A stretch of 64,000 bases of DNA from Saccharopolyspora galaxeae (GCF_016526145.1 NZ_JADDUE010000007.1:1-64000), one strand, 5' to 3'; numbered from the stretch's first letter, positions 9,069 through 18,372 are shown. The notes: generated by a model not told the origin, from the letters alone. Program-made: numbers and translations.

Positions 9069-9794
9069 TCAGCGGCGGCGCGAGGCGCGCTGCACGTTGC
9101 GCATCTTGGCGCCCTGCGGCATCGGGCCCTTCGGCATCGAATTGCCCCGGCTCGCCAGCGCGGAGAGCCGGTTCTCCAGCGAGTCGACCTGGCCGGAGTT
9201 GATGTTGCGCGGCAGCTTCATCAGGTGCGTCTGCAGCTTGCGCAGCGGGACCTGGCCCTCCTCGGTGCCGATGACGACCTCGTAGATCGGCGTTTCCCCG
9301 ACCAGCCGGGACACCCGCTTCTTCTCCTGCGCCAGCAGCGACTTCACCCGGTGCTGCGCGCCCTCGCCGACCAGCACGATGCCGGGGCGGCCGATCACCC
9401 GGTGCACCGCGTCCAGCTGCGCGGTGCCCGCCACCGCCTGCGACACCTTCCAGTTGCCGCGCAGGTTGTCCAGCGCCCACCCGGCCGCGCCGGGCTGGCC
9501 GTCGGCCTTGCGGTAGACGGTCGCCTGCACCCGGCGGCCGAACACGATCACGGCCGCGAGCACGCCGAGCGCGATGCCGACCGGCAGGAACGCCCACTGC
9601 ATCCCAAAGAAGAAGCCGATCACGAACACCACGACCGCGATCGCCAGGAAGACGCCGATCATCAGCGGCAGCAGCAGCTTGTCCTCGCGGCGCTGCATCT
9701 GGAACGCCTGGAAGATCTGCGAGATGCGTCCGCGCAGCGCGTTGCGCCGTTCCTTCGCCGCCGCCTTCTTGGCTGCCTTGTCCTGGTTGGCCAT
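9069..9794 (-). CDS. DUF4191 domain membrane protein
   Basis: 241 residues from the ATG at 9794 (preferred over an upstream in-frame ATG because of the -10 hexamer). A Lys/Arg-rich N-terminal 45 residues is followed by two adjacent membrane helices (PLMIGVFLAIAVVVFVIGFF and WAFLPVGIALGVLAAVIVFG). A soluble domain then carries RVQATVYRKADGQPGAA and VVIGTEEGQVPLRKLQTHLM. DUF4191 proteins are restricted to actinobacteria, sit next to lipA as here, and have no assigned function; the neighbour relation suggests but does not show a link to lipoylation. Confidence 0.88.
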   Translation of the reverse strand: MANQDKAAKKAAAKERRNALRGRISQIFQAFQMQRREDKLLLPLMIGVFLAIAVVVFVIGFFFGMQWAFLPVGIALGVLAAVIVFGRRVQATVYRKADGQPGAAGWALDNLRGNWKVSQAVAGTAQLDAVHRVIGRPGIVLVGEGAQHRVKSLLAQEKKRVSRLVGETPIYEVVIGTEEGQVPLRKLQTHLMKLPRNINSGQVDSLENRLSALASRGNSMPKGPMPQGAKMRNVQRASRRR

Positions 9795-9801
9795 GCGCCC
9801 C

Positions 9802-9807
9802 AGGATA
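9802..9807 (-). promoter_or_regulatory. -10 hexamer TATCCT, leaderless
   Basis: On the minus strand TATCCT ends 7 nt before the ATG at 9794. The same hexamer and spacing precede lipA. Confidence 0.6.
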
Positions 9808-9860
9808 CGGCCGCCGTTCAACGCCCGACCAGGGACGTCCGCTGCGGTTCGCGGACGAAT

Positions 9861-9896
9861 TCGCCGTCCGCCCCGCAGGACCGGGACGGACGGCGA
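9861..9896 (-). terminator. lipA terminator
   Basis: Perfect 10-bp stem TCGCCGTCCG / CGGACGGCGA with a 16-nt loop, directly downstream of the lipA stop. Confidence 0.65.
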
Positions 9897-9917
9897 GTGC
9901 GCTGGTCAGCGGGCCGA

Positions 9918-10919
9918 TCAGCGGGCGAGCAGGGAGCTGGCCTCCTGCGCGGCGGGCTGCGCCTGCGCCAGGTGGGCGAGGTTGTCCGGCAGCGGCATGC
10001 CGCGGTGCTGGGTCGCCTTCGCGTACAACCTGCCCGCGCGGTAACTGGAACGCACCAGCGGACCGGCCATCACGCCGGGGAAGCCGATCTCCTCGGCGGC
10101 CTTGGTGTGCTCGACGAACTCCTCCGGCTTGACCCAGCGGTCCACCGGGTGGTGCCGGGCGCTGGGCCGCAGGTATTGCGTGATCGTGATGATGTCGCAA
10201 CCCGCGTCGTGCAGGTCCTGCAGCGCCGGGCGCACCTCCTCCGGCGACTCGCCCATGCCGAGGATGAGGTTCGACTTGGTCACCAGCCCGGCCTCGCGGG
10301 CCAGCGTGAGCACCTTCAGCGAACGGTCGTAGCGGAACGCCGGGCGCATCCGCTTGAACACGCTGGGCACCGTCTCCAGGTTGTGCGCGAGCACCTCCGG
10401 GCGCGAGGAGAAGACCTCGGCGAGCTGGTCCGGTTCCGCGTTGAAGTCCGGGATCAGCAGCTCGACGCCGGTGCCCGGGTTCAGGTCGTGGATCCGCCGG
10501 ACCGTCTCGGCGTAGAGCCAGGCCCCGCCGTCGTCGAGATCATCGCGGGCCACCCCGGTCACCGTGGAGTAGCGCAGGCCCATCGCCTGCACCGACTCGG
10601 CGACCTTGCGCGGCTCGGTGGTGTCCAGCTCGGCGGGCTTGCCGGTGTCGATCTGGCAGAAGTCGCAACGCCGGGTGCACTGGTCACCGCCGATGAGGAA
10701 GGTCGCCTCGCGGTCCTCCCAGCACTCGAAGATGTTGGGGCAGCCCGCCTCCTCGCAGACGGTGTTCAGGCCCTCGCGCTTCACCAGGCCCTTGAGCTCC
10801 TGGTACTCCGGACCCATCCGGGCGCGGGTCTTGATCCACGATGGCTTCTTCTCGATGGGAGTCTGGCTGTTGCGCACTTCCAGCCGCAGCAGCTTCCGTC
10901 CCTCTGGCGCCACACTCAC
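9918..10919 (-). CDS. lipA: lipoyl synthase (radical SAM)
   Basis: 333 residues. The auxiliary [4Fe-4S] cluster cysteines sit in [14 protein letters not shown] and the radical SAM cluster in CTRRCDFC. Inserts two sulfurs into octanoyl groups on lipoyl domains, the step after LipB. Its substrate proteins include SucB, encoded 6 kb away. The GTG start at 10919 is set by a TATCCT hexamer 7 nt upstream. An SDR gene and the TetR module separate it from lipB, so here the two lipoate genes are not one transcript. Confidence 0.97.
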   Translation of the reverse strand: MSVAPEGRKLLRLEVRNSQTPIEKKPSWIKTRARMGPEYQELKGLVKREGLNTVCEEAGCPNIFECWEDREATFLIGGDQCTRRCDFCQIDTGKPAELDTTEPRKVAESVQAMGLRYSTVTGVARDDLDDGGAWLYAETVRRIHDLNPGTGVELLIPDFNAEPDQLAEVFSSRPEVLAHNLETVPSVFKRMRPAFRYDRSLKVLTLAREAGLVTKSNLILGMGESPEEVRPALQDLHDAGCDIITITQYLRPSARHHPVDRWVKPEEFVEHTKAAEEIGFPGVMAGPLVRSSYRAGRLYAKATQHRGMPLPDNLAHLAQAQPAAQEASSLLAR

Positions 10920-10926
10920 GGCCGCA

Positions 10927-10932
10927 AGGATA
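10927..10932 (-). promoter_or_regulatory. -10 hexamer TATCCT, leaderless lipA
   Basis: TATCCT (minus strand) ends 7 nt before the GTG at 10919. Confidence 0.6.
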
Positions 10933-10986
10933 CGCCCTCACCCGTCCGAGACCGAACCCGTCAGCAGTGATCCCGCTCGCCGCGGC

Positions 10987-11922
10987 TCAGCGCGGGTCGG
11001 CGTCGACGCCGGTCAGCTGCTCGGTGGCGGTCCACAAGCGCTCGGCCAGACGGGTGTCCTGCGCCGTCGAAGTGGTCTTCGCGCGGGTGGGGTAGCCGCG
11101 GATCTCGGCGAACCCGTCCGGGCCGTAGTAGCTGCCGCTGGTGGCCGCCGGGTCGGTCGCGGCGAACAGCTGGGGCAGCGCCCCCTGCGCGACCGACTGG
11201 GTGATCAGGTCGTTGAACGGACGGGCGATGCTGGTCAGCGCATCCGGCAGCGACCGGGCGCGCAGCGAGTTCAACGCCAGTTCGGAACCGCTCATGCCGG
11301 GGTGCGCGGCGATGCTGCGCAGGTCCAGTCCCGCGCGCCGGGCCCGGCGGTCGAGCTCGAAGGCGAACAGCAGGTTCGCCAGCTTCGACTGCGAGTAGCC
11401 GCGGCTCGGCGAGTAGCGCCTGCGCTGGAAGTTCAGGTCGTCGATGTCCAGCGAGCCGCCACGGTGGGCGATGCTGGACAGCGTCACCACGCGGGCGCCC
11501 GGGCGGGCGCGCAGCGCGGGCATCAGCTGCCAGGTCAGCGCCGCGTGCGCGAGGTGGTTGGTGCCGATCTGCAGCTCGAAGCCGTCCTCGGTGCTGCCGC
11601 GCGGCGGAGCCATCACGCCGGCGTTGTTCATCAGCACGTCGAGTTCATCACCGGTGCGCTTGCGGATGTCCTCGGCGGCGCGCTGCACGGAGCCGAGATC
11701 CGCGAGGTCCAGTTCCACCAGCTCGGGTTCGGCGATGGCGTGCGCGGCGACCAGCCGCTGGGCTTCGCGGCCCTTCTCGGCGTTCCGGCAGGCCATCAGC
11801 ACGCGGGCGCCGCGGGCGGCGAGAACCTGCGCGCTCTGCAGGCCGAGCCCGGAGTTCGCGCCGGTGACCAGCACCGTCCGGCCGGTCTGCTCGGGGATGT
11901 CGGTCGTCGTCCATCGCGCCAT
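10987..11922 (-). CDS. SDR-family NAD(P)-dependent oxidoreductase
   Basis: 311 residues of classical-type short-chain dehydrogenase close to the retinol dehydrogenase/protochlorophyllide reductase-like branch. Cofactor motif TGANSGLG at about residues 20-27, NNAG at about 91-94, catalytic Ser in VVTLSSIAH and YSQSKLAN (Tyr-x-x-x-Lys) near residue 175. The N-terminal TTDIPEQTGRTVLVTGAN is typical of this branch. Substrate unknown. It sits between lipA and the TetR module, 67 bp from the lipA start. Confidence 0.88.
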   Translation of the reverse strand: MARWTTTDIPEQTGRTVLVTGANSGLGLQSAQVLAARGARVLMACRNAEKGREAQRLVAAHAIAEPELVELDLADLGSVQRAAEDIRKRTGDELDVLMNNAGVMAPPRGSTEDGFELQIGTNHLAHAALTWQLMPALRARPGARVVTLSSIAHRGGSLDIDDLNFQRRRYSPSRGYSQSKLANLLFAFELDRRARRAGLDLRSIAAHPGMSGSELALNSLRARSLPDALTSIARPFNDLITQSVAQGALPQLFAATDPAATSGSYYGPDGFAEIRGYPTRAKTTSTAQDTRLAERLWTATEQLTGVDADPR

Positions 11923-11992
11923 GCCCCACTCCTACCCGCCCGGGGCAGTGCTTGAAAGGTGCACCGAGACACGATCTGATCACTCGACGCGA

Positions 11993-12046
11993 CCGCTGCG
12001 GCCCGGCTGCTGGTCTTTCAGGGTGGCGGGGCAGTGGTCGCAGCGG
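11993..12046 (-). terminator. possible terminator after the 12.1-kb unknown gene
   Basis: CCGCTGCGGCC (11993-12003) pairs with GGTCGCAGCGG (12036-12046), 10 of 11 positions, with a 32-nt loop. Weak because of the loop length. Confidence 0.3.
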
Positions 12047-12103
12047 CGGGACTCGCCACGCTCCGAACAAGAGGGTGTCCGGCTTCGCGGTGGGCGGCGG
12101 ATC

Positions 12104-12619
12104 TCAGAAGCTCGGGATGAGCTTGCGCAGTTGAGAGAGCGGGCGGCGGGACTTGCCCGAAGGTGCGCTGGGCTCGGCGCGCAGCAGGCTCCGGAACGCC
12201 TTGCCGACGCGGTTCGTCTCGGAGGCCGGTTCGTGCTGCTCGGCGAGGCCGGCCGACAACGCGAGCATCCGCTGCTCCTGCAGCGCGGCCTGCGCCAGCG
12301 CCGGCTCGCCCGCGTGCGCGTCCAGGATCGCCCGCAGCGCGGGGTTGTCCGCGGCGGCGCGCCGCCAGGCGTTCGCGACCGCTTCCACGCGGTCGCCGTG
12401 CGGTTCCGCGTCGGCGTCCTGCACGCCCACGTCGATCCGCCCGGTCAGCACCTGCGTCCACTTGTAGTGCAGCGCGCGCAGCAAGTCGGCGCGATCGGCG
12501 AAGACCTCATCGGCGCCGGGTACCGCCGTGAGCTCCAGCGGTGCGGACGGGTGCCGCGCGGTGTGCTCGAGGATCGCCCGAATCGTGCGTTGCCGCTGGT
12601 GGAAGTCGTCCCAAGTCAT
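12104..12619 (-). CDS. conserved hypothetical protein divergent from TetR regulator
   Basis: 171 residues from the ATG at 12619, which has GGAGG 4 nt upstream. Starts MTWDDFHQRQRTIRAIL. Mostly helical and charged, with no signal peptide or membrane segment and a basic C-terminus (RRPLSQLRKLIPSF). No family recognised. It is transcribed away from the TetR gene, and two of three operator-like sites lie just before its start, so it is probably the regulator's main target. Function unknown. Confidence 0.7.
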   Translation of the reverse strand: MTWDDFHQRQRTIRAILEHTARHPSAPLELTAVPGADEVFADRADLLRALHYKWTQVLTGRIDVGVQDADAEPHGDRVEAVANAWRRAAADNPALRAILDAHAGEPALAQAALQEQRMLALSAGLAEQHEPASETNRVGKAFRSLLRAEPSAPSGKSRRPLSQLRKLIPSF

Positions 12620-12643
12620 GGTTCCTCCAGACCGGATCGCTGT

Positions 12644-12715
12644 CGTACTCCCGGTGTGCGGCATACCGGGAGTATGTGCCGTCGAAGCTACCAGCGCGGC
12701 CATACCGCGGGTATG
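12644..12715. promoter_or_regulatory. three TetR operator-like palindromes
   Basis: Sites CGTACTCCCGGTGTG (12644-12658), CATACCGGGAGTATG (12662-12676) and CATACCGCGGGTATG (12701-12715) share the dyad CATAC-n5-GTATG; the first differs from the reverse of the second at two positions. The third abuts the -10 hexamer of the TetR gene and the first two lie over the probable promoter of the divergent gene. This suggests repression of both by the adjacent TetR protein. Confidence 0.65.
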
Positions 12716-12718
12716 TTT

Positions 12719-12724
12719 TATGAT
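12719..12724 (+). promoter_or_regulatory. -10 hexamer TATGAT, leaderless tetR
   Basis: TATGAT ends 7 nt before the ATG at 12732 and starts 4 nt after the third operator-like palindrome, a layout suited to autoregulation. Confidence 0.6.
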
Positions 12725-12731
12725 TGTGAGT

Positions 12732-13331
12732 ATGGCTACAGCGCGGCCCCGCAGGCTCGAGCACACCGAGAGCACCCGGCAGGCCCTGGTGAATTCCGCC
12801 GTCGCGCTGTTCACGAAGAAGGGCTACGGCGGTACCTCGCTGGACGAGATCGCCAAGCGCGCCCGCGTCACCAAGGGCGCGCTCTACCACCACTTCAGCG
12901 GCAAGCAGGCGCTGTTCGAGGCGGCCTTCGAGGAGGTCGAGCAGCGCGTCGTGCGGCGGCTGTCGAAGGTGCTGTTCGGCTCCGGCTCCACCTGGGACGC
13001 CGTGCGCGCCGGGTTGGACGACTTCATCCAGGTCTGCCTGGAACCCTCGTACCAGCGGATCGTGGTGCACGAGGCGCCCGCGGTGATGGGCTGGGAACGC
13101 TGGCGGGAGGCCGAGGAGCGCTACACCTTCGGCGTCATCCGGCAGGCCGTGCAGGCGCTGGTCGAGGCCGGGGAGATCACCCCGCTGCCGGTGGACGCGC
13201 TGGCGCACGTGGTGTTCGGGGCGTTGTCGGCGGGCGCGAGCACCATCGCCGGTTCCGCGAAGCAGAAGCAGACCAGCACCGAGGTCGGCCAGGTCGTCGA
13301 CCGGGTCCTGCGGGGGTTGCGCACGCAGTGA
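12732..13331 (+). CDS. TetR/AcrR-family transcriptional regulator
   Basis: 199 residues. N-terminal HTH: STRQALVNSAVALFTKKGYG, then TSLDEIAKRARVTKGALYHH with the recognition helix at about residues 40-52, and FSGKQALFEAAFEEVE. The C-terminal ligand domain has VHEAPAVMGWERWREAEERYTF, a segment I associate with one widespread actinobacterial TetR subgroup. Ligand unknown. Divergent from the 12.1-kb gene and 18 bp upstream of the LLM oxidoreductase, so the enzyme may belong to the same regulon. Confidence 0.93.
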   Translation: MATARPRRLEHTESTRQALVNSAVALFTKKGYGGTSLDEIAKRARVTKGALYHHFSGKQALFEAAFEEVEQRVVRRLSKVLFGSGSTWDAVRAGLDDFIQVCLEPSYQRIVVHEAPAVMGWERWREAEERYTFGVIRQAVQALVEAGEITPLPVDALAHVVFGALSAGASTIAGSAKQKQTSTEVGQVVDRVLRGLRTQ

Positions 13332-13335
13332 CGGT

Positions 13336-13341
13336 TAGCCT
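13336..13341 (+). promoter_or_regulatory. -10-like hexamer TAGCCT
   Basis: In the gap after the TetR stop, TAGCCT ends 8 nt before the GTG at 13350, so the oxidoreductase may also have its own leaderless transcript. Confidence 0.35.
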
Positions 13342-13349
13342 CGGCAGAC

Positions 13350-14297
13350 GTGACCGAATCATTCAAGCTGCGAATCTTCACCGAGCCCCAGCAGGGGGCG
13401 AGCTACGACGACCTGCTGCGGGTGGCCCAGGCCACCGAGGCGGCGGGATACGACGCCTTCTTCCGCTCCGACCACTACTTGAAGATGGGGTCGGTCAGCG
13501 GTGACCCGGGCCCGACCGACGCATGGGTGACGCTCGGCGCGCTGGCCCGCGAGACTTCTCGGGTGCGGCTGGGCACGCTGATGTCGGCGGGCACGTTCCG
13601 GCTGCCGGGGCCGCTGGCGATCGCGGCCGCGCAGGTCGACCAGATGTCCGGTGGCCGGGTCGAGTTCGGCCTCGGCAGCGGCTGGTACGAGCAGGAGCAC
13701 GCCGCCTACGGCATCCCGTTCCCGGCGCTGCGGGAGCGGTTCGACCGCTACGCCGAGCAGCTGGAGATCATCACCGGGCTGTGGGGCACCCCGGCGGGCG
13801 AGACGTTCGACTTCGCCGGGCGGTACTACGAGCTCAGCGACTCGCCTGCGTTGCCGAAGCCGGTGCAGAGCCCGCGGCCGCCGGTGCTCATCGGCGGCGG
13901 GGGCAAGAAGCGCACTCCGGAGTTGGCGGCCCGGTTCGCCGACGAGTTCAACCTGCCGTTCGTGGACGTCGACACGGCCGCCGCGCAGTACGAGCGGGTC
14001 GACGCGGCCTGCCGCGCGATCGGCCGGGACCCGGGCGAGATCGCGCGCTCCTGCGCGCTGGTGCTCTGCGTCGGCAAGGACGAGGCGGAGATCGCGCGGC
14101 GGGCCGCGGCCATCGGCCGGGACGTGGCCGAACTGCGCACCAACGGGCTGGCGGGCACGCCCGCGGAGGCGGTCGACAAGATCGGCGCCTGGCGGGAGCG
14201 CACCGGCATCACCCGGCTGTATCTGCAGGTACTCGACCTGACCGACCTGGGCCACATCGACCTGGTCGCCGCCGAGGTCGCCCGGCAGCTGGGCTGA
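13350..14297 (+). CDS. LLM-class F420-dependent oxidoreductase
   Basis: 315 residues of luciferase-like TIM barrel. Visible marks are FRSDHYLKMG (substrate/cofactor loop), LGTLMSAGTFRLPGPLAIAA, GRVEFGLGSGWYEQEHAAYG with the cis-peptide region, and PPVLIGGGGKKRTPELAARFAD near the C-terminus. This subgroup normally uses reduced F420 rather than FMN in actinobacteria. Substrate unknown. GTG start; follows the TetR gene at 18 bp and may be co-transcribed with it. Confidence 0.87.
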   Translation: MTESFKLRIFTEPQQGASYDDLLRVAQATEAAGYDAFFRSDHYLKMGSVSGDPGPTDAWVTLGALARETSRVRLGTLMSAGTFRLPGPLAIAAAQVDQMSGGRVEFGLGSGWYEQEHAAYGIPFPALRERFDRYAEQLEIITGLWGTPAGETFDFAGRYYELSDSPALPKPVQSPRPPVLIGGGGKKRTPELAARFADEFNLPFVDVDTAAAQYERVDAACRAIGRDPGEIARSCALVLCVGKDEAEIARRAAAIGRDVAELRTNGLAGTPAEAVDKIGAWRERTGITRLYLQVLDLTDLGHIDLVAAEVARQLG

Positions 14298-14329
14298 GTC
14301 CCCGGTCCGCGGCGGGCGTCGGCCGCGGA

Positions 14330-14657
14330 GCCGACCGGAGACGTCGGAAGCGGCGGTGAGCAGGACCAGCGCGGGAACCGCGGCCCGCGGGTACGAGCCG
14401 CGCTTGTCCTGCTCCACCAAGCCGCAGCCGGTCAGCTTGGTAGAGCTGCCTGGGCGAGCCGAGGCCGACTGCCTCCGGCAACGACGCCGCGGCGCACGCC
14501 CCTCCGCGGCGAGCGGTCGCACGACGGCCGCGCGCCGGGTGCCAGCCCTGCGGCCTGGCGAGGTCGGTTCGGCTACCGAAACGGCGGCGCAGGCCGGGGC
14601 GGCGGAATCCGCCGACGCCGCTGCGGTGCCGAGCGGGGTGCGCCGGGACGGCGGCAT
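14330..14657 (-). pseudogene. possible remnant of an IclR/winged-helix regulator
   Basis: Between the LLM gene and lipB the minus strand encodes, split over two frames, a winged-helix-like pattern. One frame gives AAASLPEAVGLG, and after an apparent one-base slip another gives SSTKLTGCGLVEQDKRGSYP then ALVLLTAA, reminiscent of the IclR recognition helix and wing. No full-length frame exists and the C-terminal effector domain is absent. Alternatively the match is chance in GC-rich DNA. Confidence 0.3.
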
Positions 14658-14714
14658 GACCCCACTCCTCCAGTGGTCCGCAATCGCGGAAAACCCGAGG
14701 AGTGGAGCGCCGTG

Positions 14715-15461
14715 TCAGCGCAACGTCGGATCCAGCGCGAGCGTCACCCCGGCCGCGCTCGGCTCGGCGCGCTCGATGTCGCAGTCCACCACCGGCAGCT
14801 CGCCGTTCACCGCGGCCAGCACGTCCTGCCGGACCCACGGCAGCGCCTCGTCGACGGGCACGTCCCGGCCGGCCTCGGCCGCCAGCGAAGTCACCCCGGC
14901 ATCGCGGATGCCGCAGGGCACGATCCGGCCGAACGCGCCCATGTCGGCGTTGCAGTTCAGCTCCAGGCCGTGCATGGTCACGCCCTTCTGCACCCGGATG
15001 CCGATCGCGGCGATCTTGCGCTCCGGGAGGCCGTCCGCGGCGGGCAGCCACACCCCGCTGCGGCCCTCCACTCGGCCGGTGCGCACGCCGAAGCGCTCGC
15101 AGGTGCGGATCAGGCCCTGCTCCAGGCGCCGCACGTAATCCACCACGTCGATCGGATCGGCCAGGCCGAGGATCGGATAGCCCACCAGCTGGCCGGGACC
15201 GTGCCAGGTGATCTTGCCGCCGCGGTCCACGTCGATCACCGGCGTGCCGTCCTGCGGCCGGTCCTCCGGGGCGGTGCGCTTGCCCGCGGTGTAGACCGAC
15301 GGATGCTCCAGCAGCAGCAAGGTGTCCGGACCGGACTCCGCGGCGCGCGCTGCGGACAGCTGCCGCTGCAGGTCCCAAGCTTCCAGGTAGTCGATTCTTC
15401 CCAGCTCGCGCACCTCGACCGGCTCGGCCGAAGCGCGGCATGACATCTCCGCACGACTCAC
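14715..15461 (-). CDS. lipB: octanoyl-[ACP]:protein N-octanoyltransferase
   Basis: 248 residues. Transfers octanoate from ACP to lipoyl domains, giving LipA its substrate. Family motifs in order: [32 protein letters not shown], the catalytic lysine in [17 protein letters not shown], and the catalytic cysteine in IVPCGI. The GTG at 15461 is fixed by TAGCCT 7 nt upstream. The N-terminal ten residues are longer than usual, so an internal start is possible. Next to the TIGR01777 gene and sucB. Confidence 0.96.
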   Translation of the reverse strand: MSRAEMSCRASAEPVEVRELGRIDYLEAWDLQRQLSAARAAESGPDTLLLLEHPSVYTAGKRTAPEDRPQDGTPVIDVDRGGKITWHGPGQLVGYPILGLADPIDVVDYVRRLEQGLIRTCERFGVRTGRVEGRSGVWLPAADGLPERKIAAIGIRVQKGVTMHGLELNCNADMGAFGRIVPCGIRDAGVTSLAAEAGRDVPVDEALPWVRQDVLAAVNGELPVVDCDIERAEPSAAGVTLALDPTLR

Positions 15462-15468
15462 GGCAGCC

Positions 15469-15474
15469 AGGCTA
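15469..15474 (-). promoter_or_regulatory. -10 hexamer TAGCCT, leaderless lipB
   Basis: TAGCCT on the minus strand ends 7 nt before the GTG at 15461. Confidence 0.55.
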
Positions 15475-15531
15475 CGCCCGGTGCGCGAGACGTCCGGGCG
15501 AACGCCCCGCGCACGTGTCGTGCGGCACGGG

Positions 15532-16416
15532 TCAGGCGATGGTCGACAGCGCGGCGCCGAGCGTCGGATGCGCGAAGGAGTAGCCGTGCTTTTCCAGCAT
15601 CTCCGGCACCGCGCGCTGACCGGCGAGGATCGCCTCGTCGGCGACCTGCCCGAGCGCCGCGCGCAGCGCGAACCCGGGCACCACCCACGGCGCGGGCCGG
15701 CCCAGCGCGGCCGCCAGCGCGCGGGTGAACTCCGCGTTCGGCACCGGATCCGGCCCCGTCAGGTTCACCGGTCCGGAAACCTCGCGATTCTCGGCGGCGA
15801 ACCGCAACGCGCCCACCTCGTCGTCCAGCGAGATCCACGGCATGTACTGCGAACCGTCGCCCAACCTGCCTCCCAGGAACAGCGAGAACAGCGGCTTGAG
15901 CTGGCCCAGCAGCCCACCCGACGGCGCGATGACCAGGCCGGTGCGCAGCAGCACCACCCGCGCGCCAGCGTCCAGCGCCGGACCGGTCGCGGCCTCCCAC
16001 TGGCGGCACAGGTCGGCCAGGAAACCCGAGCCCGGCGGCGTCGACTCGGTCACCACCCGCTGCCCGGTGTCCCCGTAGTAGCCCACCGCGGAGCCGTTGA
16101 GCAGCGCCGGGACGCCCTGGCGGGCGACGGCCTCGGCGAGCACGGCGGTCGGGCGCACCCTGGAGGACACCAGCAGCTCCTTGCGCTCCGGAGTCCAGCG
16201 ACGATCCGCCAAGCCGGCGCCGCAAAGGTTCACCACCGCGTCCGCGCCCGCCAGCGCACCGTCGTCCAACCGGCCTGCCGCCGGGTCCCAGCCGCGCTCG
16301 TCCGGGGCCTCCGGGGCTCGCCGGACTAGACGGACCACCTCGTGCCCACCCTGCCGCAGCGCCGCCACTAGGCTCGTGCCGATCAACCCGGACGAACCGG
16401 CGATTACCACTCGCAT
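15532..16416 (-). CDS. TIGR01777-family NAD(P)-binding epimerase-like protein
   Basis: 294 residues from the ATG at 16416 (upstream in-frame start rejected: no ribosome site). Extended SDR fold with [16 protein letters not shown] at the N-terminus, [22 protein letters not shown] carrying a Tyr but not a clear YxxxK, and the C-terminal DUF1731-like [20 protein letters not shown]. The family (SDR39U1 in animals, YfcH in E. coli) has no firm function. Its place between sucB and lipB is conserved in actinobacteria (Rv2216, from memory). Confidence 0.9.
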   Translation of the reverse strand: MRVVIAGSSGLIGTSLVAALRQGGHEVVRLVRRAPEAPDERGWDPAAGRLDDGALAGADAVVNLCGAGLADRRWTPERKELLVSSRVRPTAVLAEAVARQGVPALLNGSAVGYYGDTGQRVVTESTPPGSGFLADLCRQWEAATGPALDAGARVVLLRTGLVIAPSGGLLGQLKPLFSLFLGGRLGDGSQYMPWISLDDEVGALRFAAENREVSGPVNLTGPDPVPNAEFTRALAAALGRPAPWVVPGFALRAALGQVADEAILAGQRAVPEMLEKHGYSFAHPTLGAALSTIA

Positions 16417-16477
16417 GGCCCGATCGTCCCGCAATGATCTCTCCCGCGCGAGGCGCTTTCCTGCGCCTGACGCGAAA

Positions 16478-16507
16478 CGGGCCGCCCACCCGCAGGTGAG
16501 CGGCCCG
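16478..16507 (-). terminator. sucB terminator
   Basis: CGGGCCGC-C-CACC / GGTG-A-GCGGCCCG, 12 bp with one mismatch and a CGCA loop, immediately after the sucB stop on the minus strand. Confidence 0.75.
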
Positions 16508-16533
16508 CCGCCGGATCGATCACAATCCCGGCA

Positions 16534-18372
16534 TCAGATGCCCAGATCGGCCTCGAACGCGCCGTCCTCCAGCCGCTGCTTGATCGTGTTGAGGAACCGC
16601 GCGGCGTCCGCACCGTCGACCAGCCGGTGGTCGTAGGACAGCGCCAGGTACACCATCGAACGGATCGCGATGGTGTCCCCGCCGTTCTCGTCGGAGACCA
16701 CCACGGGCCGCTTCACGACCGTCCCGGTGCCCAGCATGCCCACCTGCGGCGGGTTCAGGATCGGGGTGTCGAACAGCGCGCCGCGGCTGCCGGTGTTGGT
16801 CAGCGTGAACGTGCCGCCGGAGAGCTCGTCCGGCTTGATCTTGTTGCTCCGGGTGCGCTCGGCGACGTCGGAGATCTTGCGGGCCAGCCCGCCCAGGTTC
16901 AGATCACCGGCGTCGTGGATCACCGGCGAGAGCAGCCCGCGCGAGGTGTCCACGGCGATCGAAAGGTGCTCCGAGCCGTGGTAGGTGATCTCCTTGTTCT
17001 CCTCGTCGATGGAGGCGTTCAGCTTCGGGTGCAGCTTCAGCGCTTCCACCGACGCCTTCGCGAAGAACGGCAGGAAGGACAGCTTGATCCCTTCGGAAGC
17101 CTCGAAGGAGTCCTTGGCCTTCTGCCGCAGCCGCGCGATGCGGGTCACGTCGACCTCGATCACCGTGGTCAGCTGCGCGGCCGTCTGCAGCGACTCGACC
17201 ATGCGGCTGGCCAGCACCTGGCGCAGCCGGGACATCTTCTGCGTCGTGCCGCGCAGCGCCTGAGCCTCCTCGGACGGCTCGGTGCGCGGGGCCGGAGCGC
17301 TCGGCGCGGCCGCTGCCGGGGCCTGCTCGGCGGCCGGGGCGCCGTTGCGCGACTTCGCGGCGTCCACCGCGGCCTGCACGTCCTGCTTGCGGATGCGGCC
17401 GCCGACCCCGCTGCCCTGGATCGTGGACAGGTCGATGCCGTGCTGGTTGGCCAGCTTGCGCACCAGCGGGGTCACGTACGGCGTGCTGCCGGACGGGGCC
17501 TGACCGGCTGGCTGTTGCTGAGCGGGCTGCTGCTGCGCGGCTGGCTGCTGGGCCGCGGGCTGGGCCTGCTGCGGCTGGGCCTGCTGCTGGGCGGGCGCGG
17601 CTTGCTGGGCCTGCGGCGCGGGCTCCGGCTCCGGCTCCGGCTGCGGCTCCGGGGCCTGCTGCTGAGCGGGCACCGACGCTTCCGCGGCCGGCGCGGGAGT
17701 CGGCTCCGGCTGCGTGGCGGCCGCGGGCTGCGCCGGGGCGGCGCCCTGCTCACCGACCACGGCCAGCTTCGCGCCGACCTCGACCGTGTCGTCCTCGCCC
17801 GCCGCGATCTCCAGCAGCGTGCCTGCCACCGGCGACGGGATCTCGGTGTCGACCTTGTCGGTGGAGACTTCCAGCAGCGGTTCGTCGACCTCGACGGTGT
17901 CGCCGATCTGCTTGAGCCACCGGGTGATCGTGCCCTCGCTGACGCTCTCGCCGAGAGCGGGCATCGGCACGTCGGTGCCCTGCGCCGAACCGCCCGAGGA
18001 CGGCGCGGCGGGCTGCTCCTGCTGCGCGGACGGCTGCGCTGCTTCCTGCTGCGGCGCTTGTTGCTGCGGCGCTGCCTGCTGGGGAGCTTCCTGCTGGGGT
18101 GCCTCCTGCGCCGGGGCGGACTCCCCGCCCGCAGCGCTGTCACCGATCACGGCGAGCTGGGCGCCGACCTCGACCGTGTCGTCCTCCTGCGCGACGATCT
18201 GCTGCAACACGCCTGCGCTCGGGGACGGGATCTCGGTGTCGACCTTGTCGGTGGAGACTTCCAGCAGCGGTTCGTCGACCTCGACGGTGTCGCCGATCTG
18301 CTTGAGCCACCGGGTGATCGTGCCCTCGCTGACGCTCTCTCCTAGCGCGGGCATCTGGACGGAGAAGGACAT
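16534..18372 (-). CDS. sucB: 2-oxo acid dehydrogenase E2, dihydrolipoyl succinyl/acetyltransferase with two lipoyl domains
   Basis: 612 residues. Two lipoyl domains (about 1-78 and 131-208) each carry STDKVDTE with the lipoylated Lys (Lys43 and Lys173). Gln/Pro/Ala-rich linkers separate them. The peripheral subunit-binding domain starts [17 protein letters not shown] near residue 297, and a C-terminal acyltransferase domain ends with the catalytic [14 protein letters not shown]. It corresponds to mycobacterial DlaT (Rv2215), which serves pyruvate dehydrogenase and peroxidase systems; whether it acts on acetyl or succinyl groups cannot be settled by eye. 61 bp downstream of lpdA, so an E3-E2 operon. 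Confidence 0.95.
   Translation of the reverse strand: MSFSVQMPALGESVSEGTITRWLKQIGDTVEVDEPLLEVSTDKVDTEIPSPSAGVLQQIVAQEDDTVEVGAQLAVIGDSAAGGESAPAQEAPQQEAPQQAAPQQQAPQQEAAQPSAQQEQPAAPSSGGSAQGTDVPMPALGESVSEGTITRWLKQIGDTVEVDEPLLEVSTDKVDTEIPSPVAGTLLEIAAGEDDTVEVGAKLAVVGEQGAAPAQPAAATQPEPTPAPAAEASVPAQQQAPEPQPEPEPEPAPQAQQAAPAQQQAQPQQAQPAAQQPAAQQQPAQQQPAGQAPSGSTPYVTPLVRKLANQHGIDLSTIQGSGVGGRIRKQDVQAAVDAAKSRNGAPAAEQAPAAAAPSAPAPRTEPSEEAQALRGTTQKMSRLRQVLASRMVESLQTAAQLTTVIEVDVTRIARLRQKAKDSFEASEGIKLSFLPFFAKASVEALKLHPKLNASIDEENKEITYHGSEHLSIAVDTSRGLLSPVIHDAGDLNLGGLARKISDVAERTRSNKIKPDELSGGTFTLTNTGSRGALFDTPILNPPQVGMLGTGTVVKRPVVVSDENGGDTIAIRSMVYLALSYDHRLVDGADAARFLNTIKQRLEDGAFEADLGI
17834..18339 (-). repeat. 116-bp perfect direct duplication between the two lipoyl-domain coding segments
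   Basis: Positions 17834-17949 and 18224-18339 are identical over 116 bp (offset 390 bp). Synonymous positions are identical too, while the linker between them has diverged. Confidence 0.9.
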
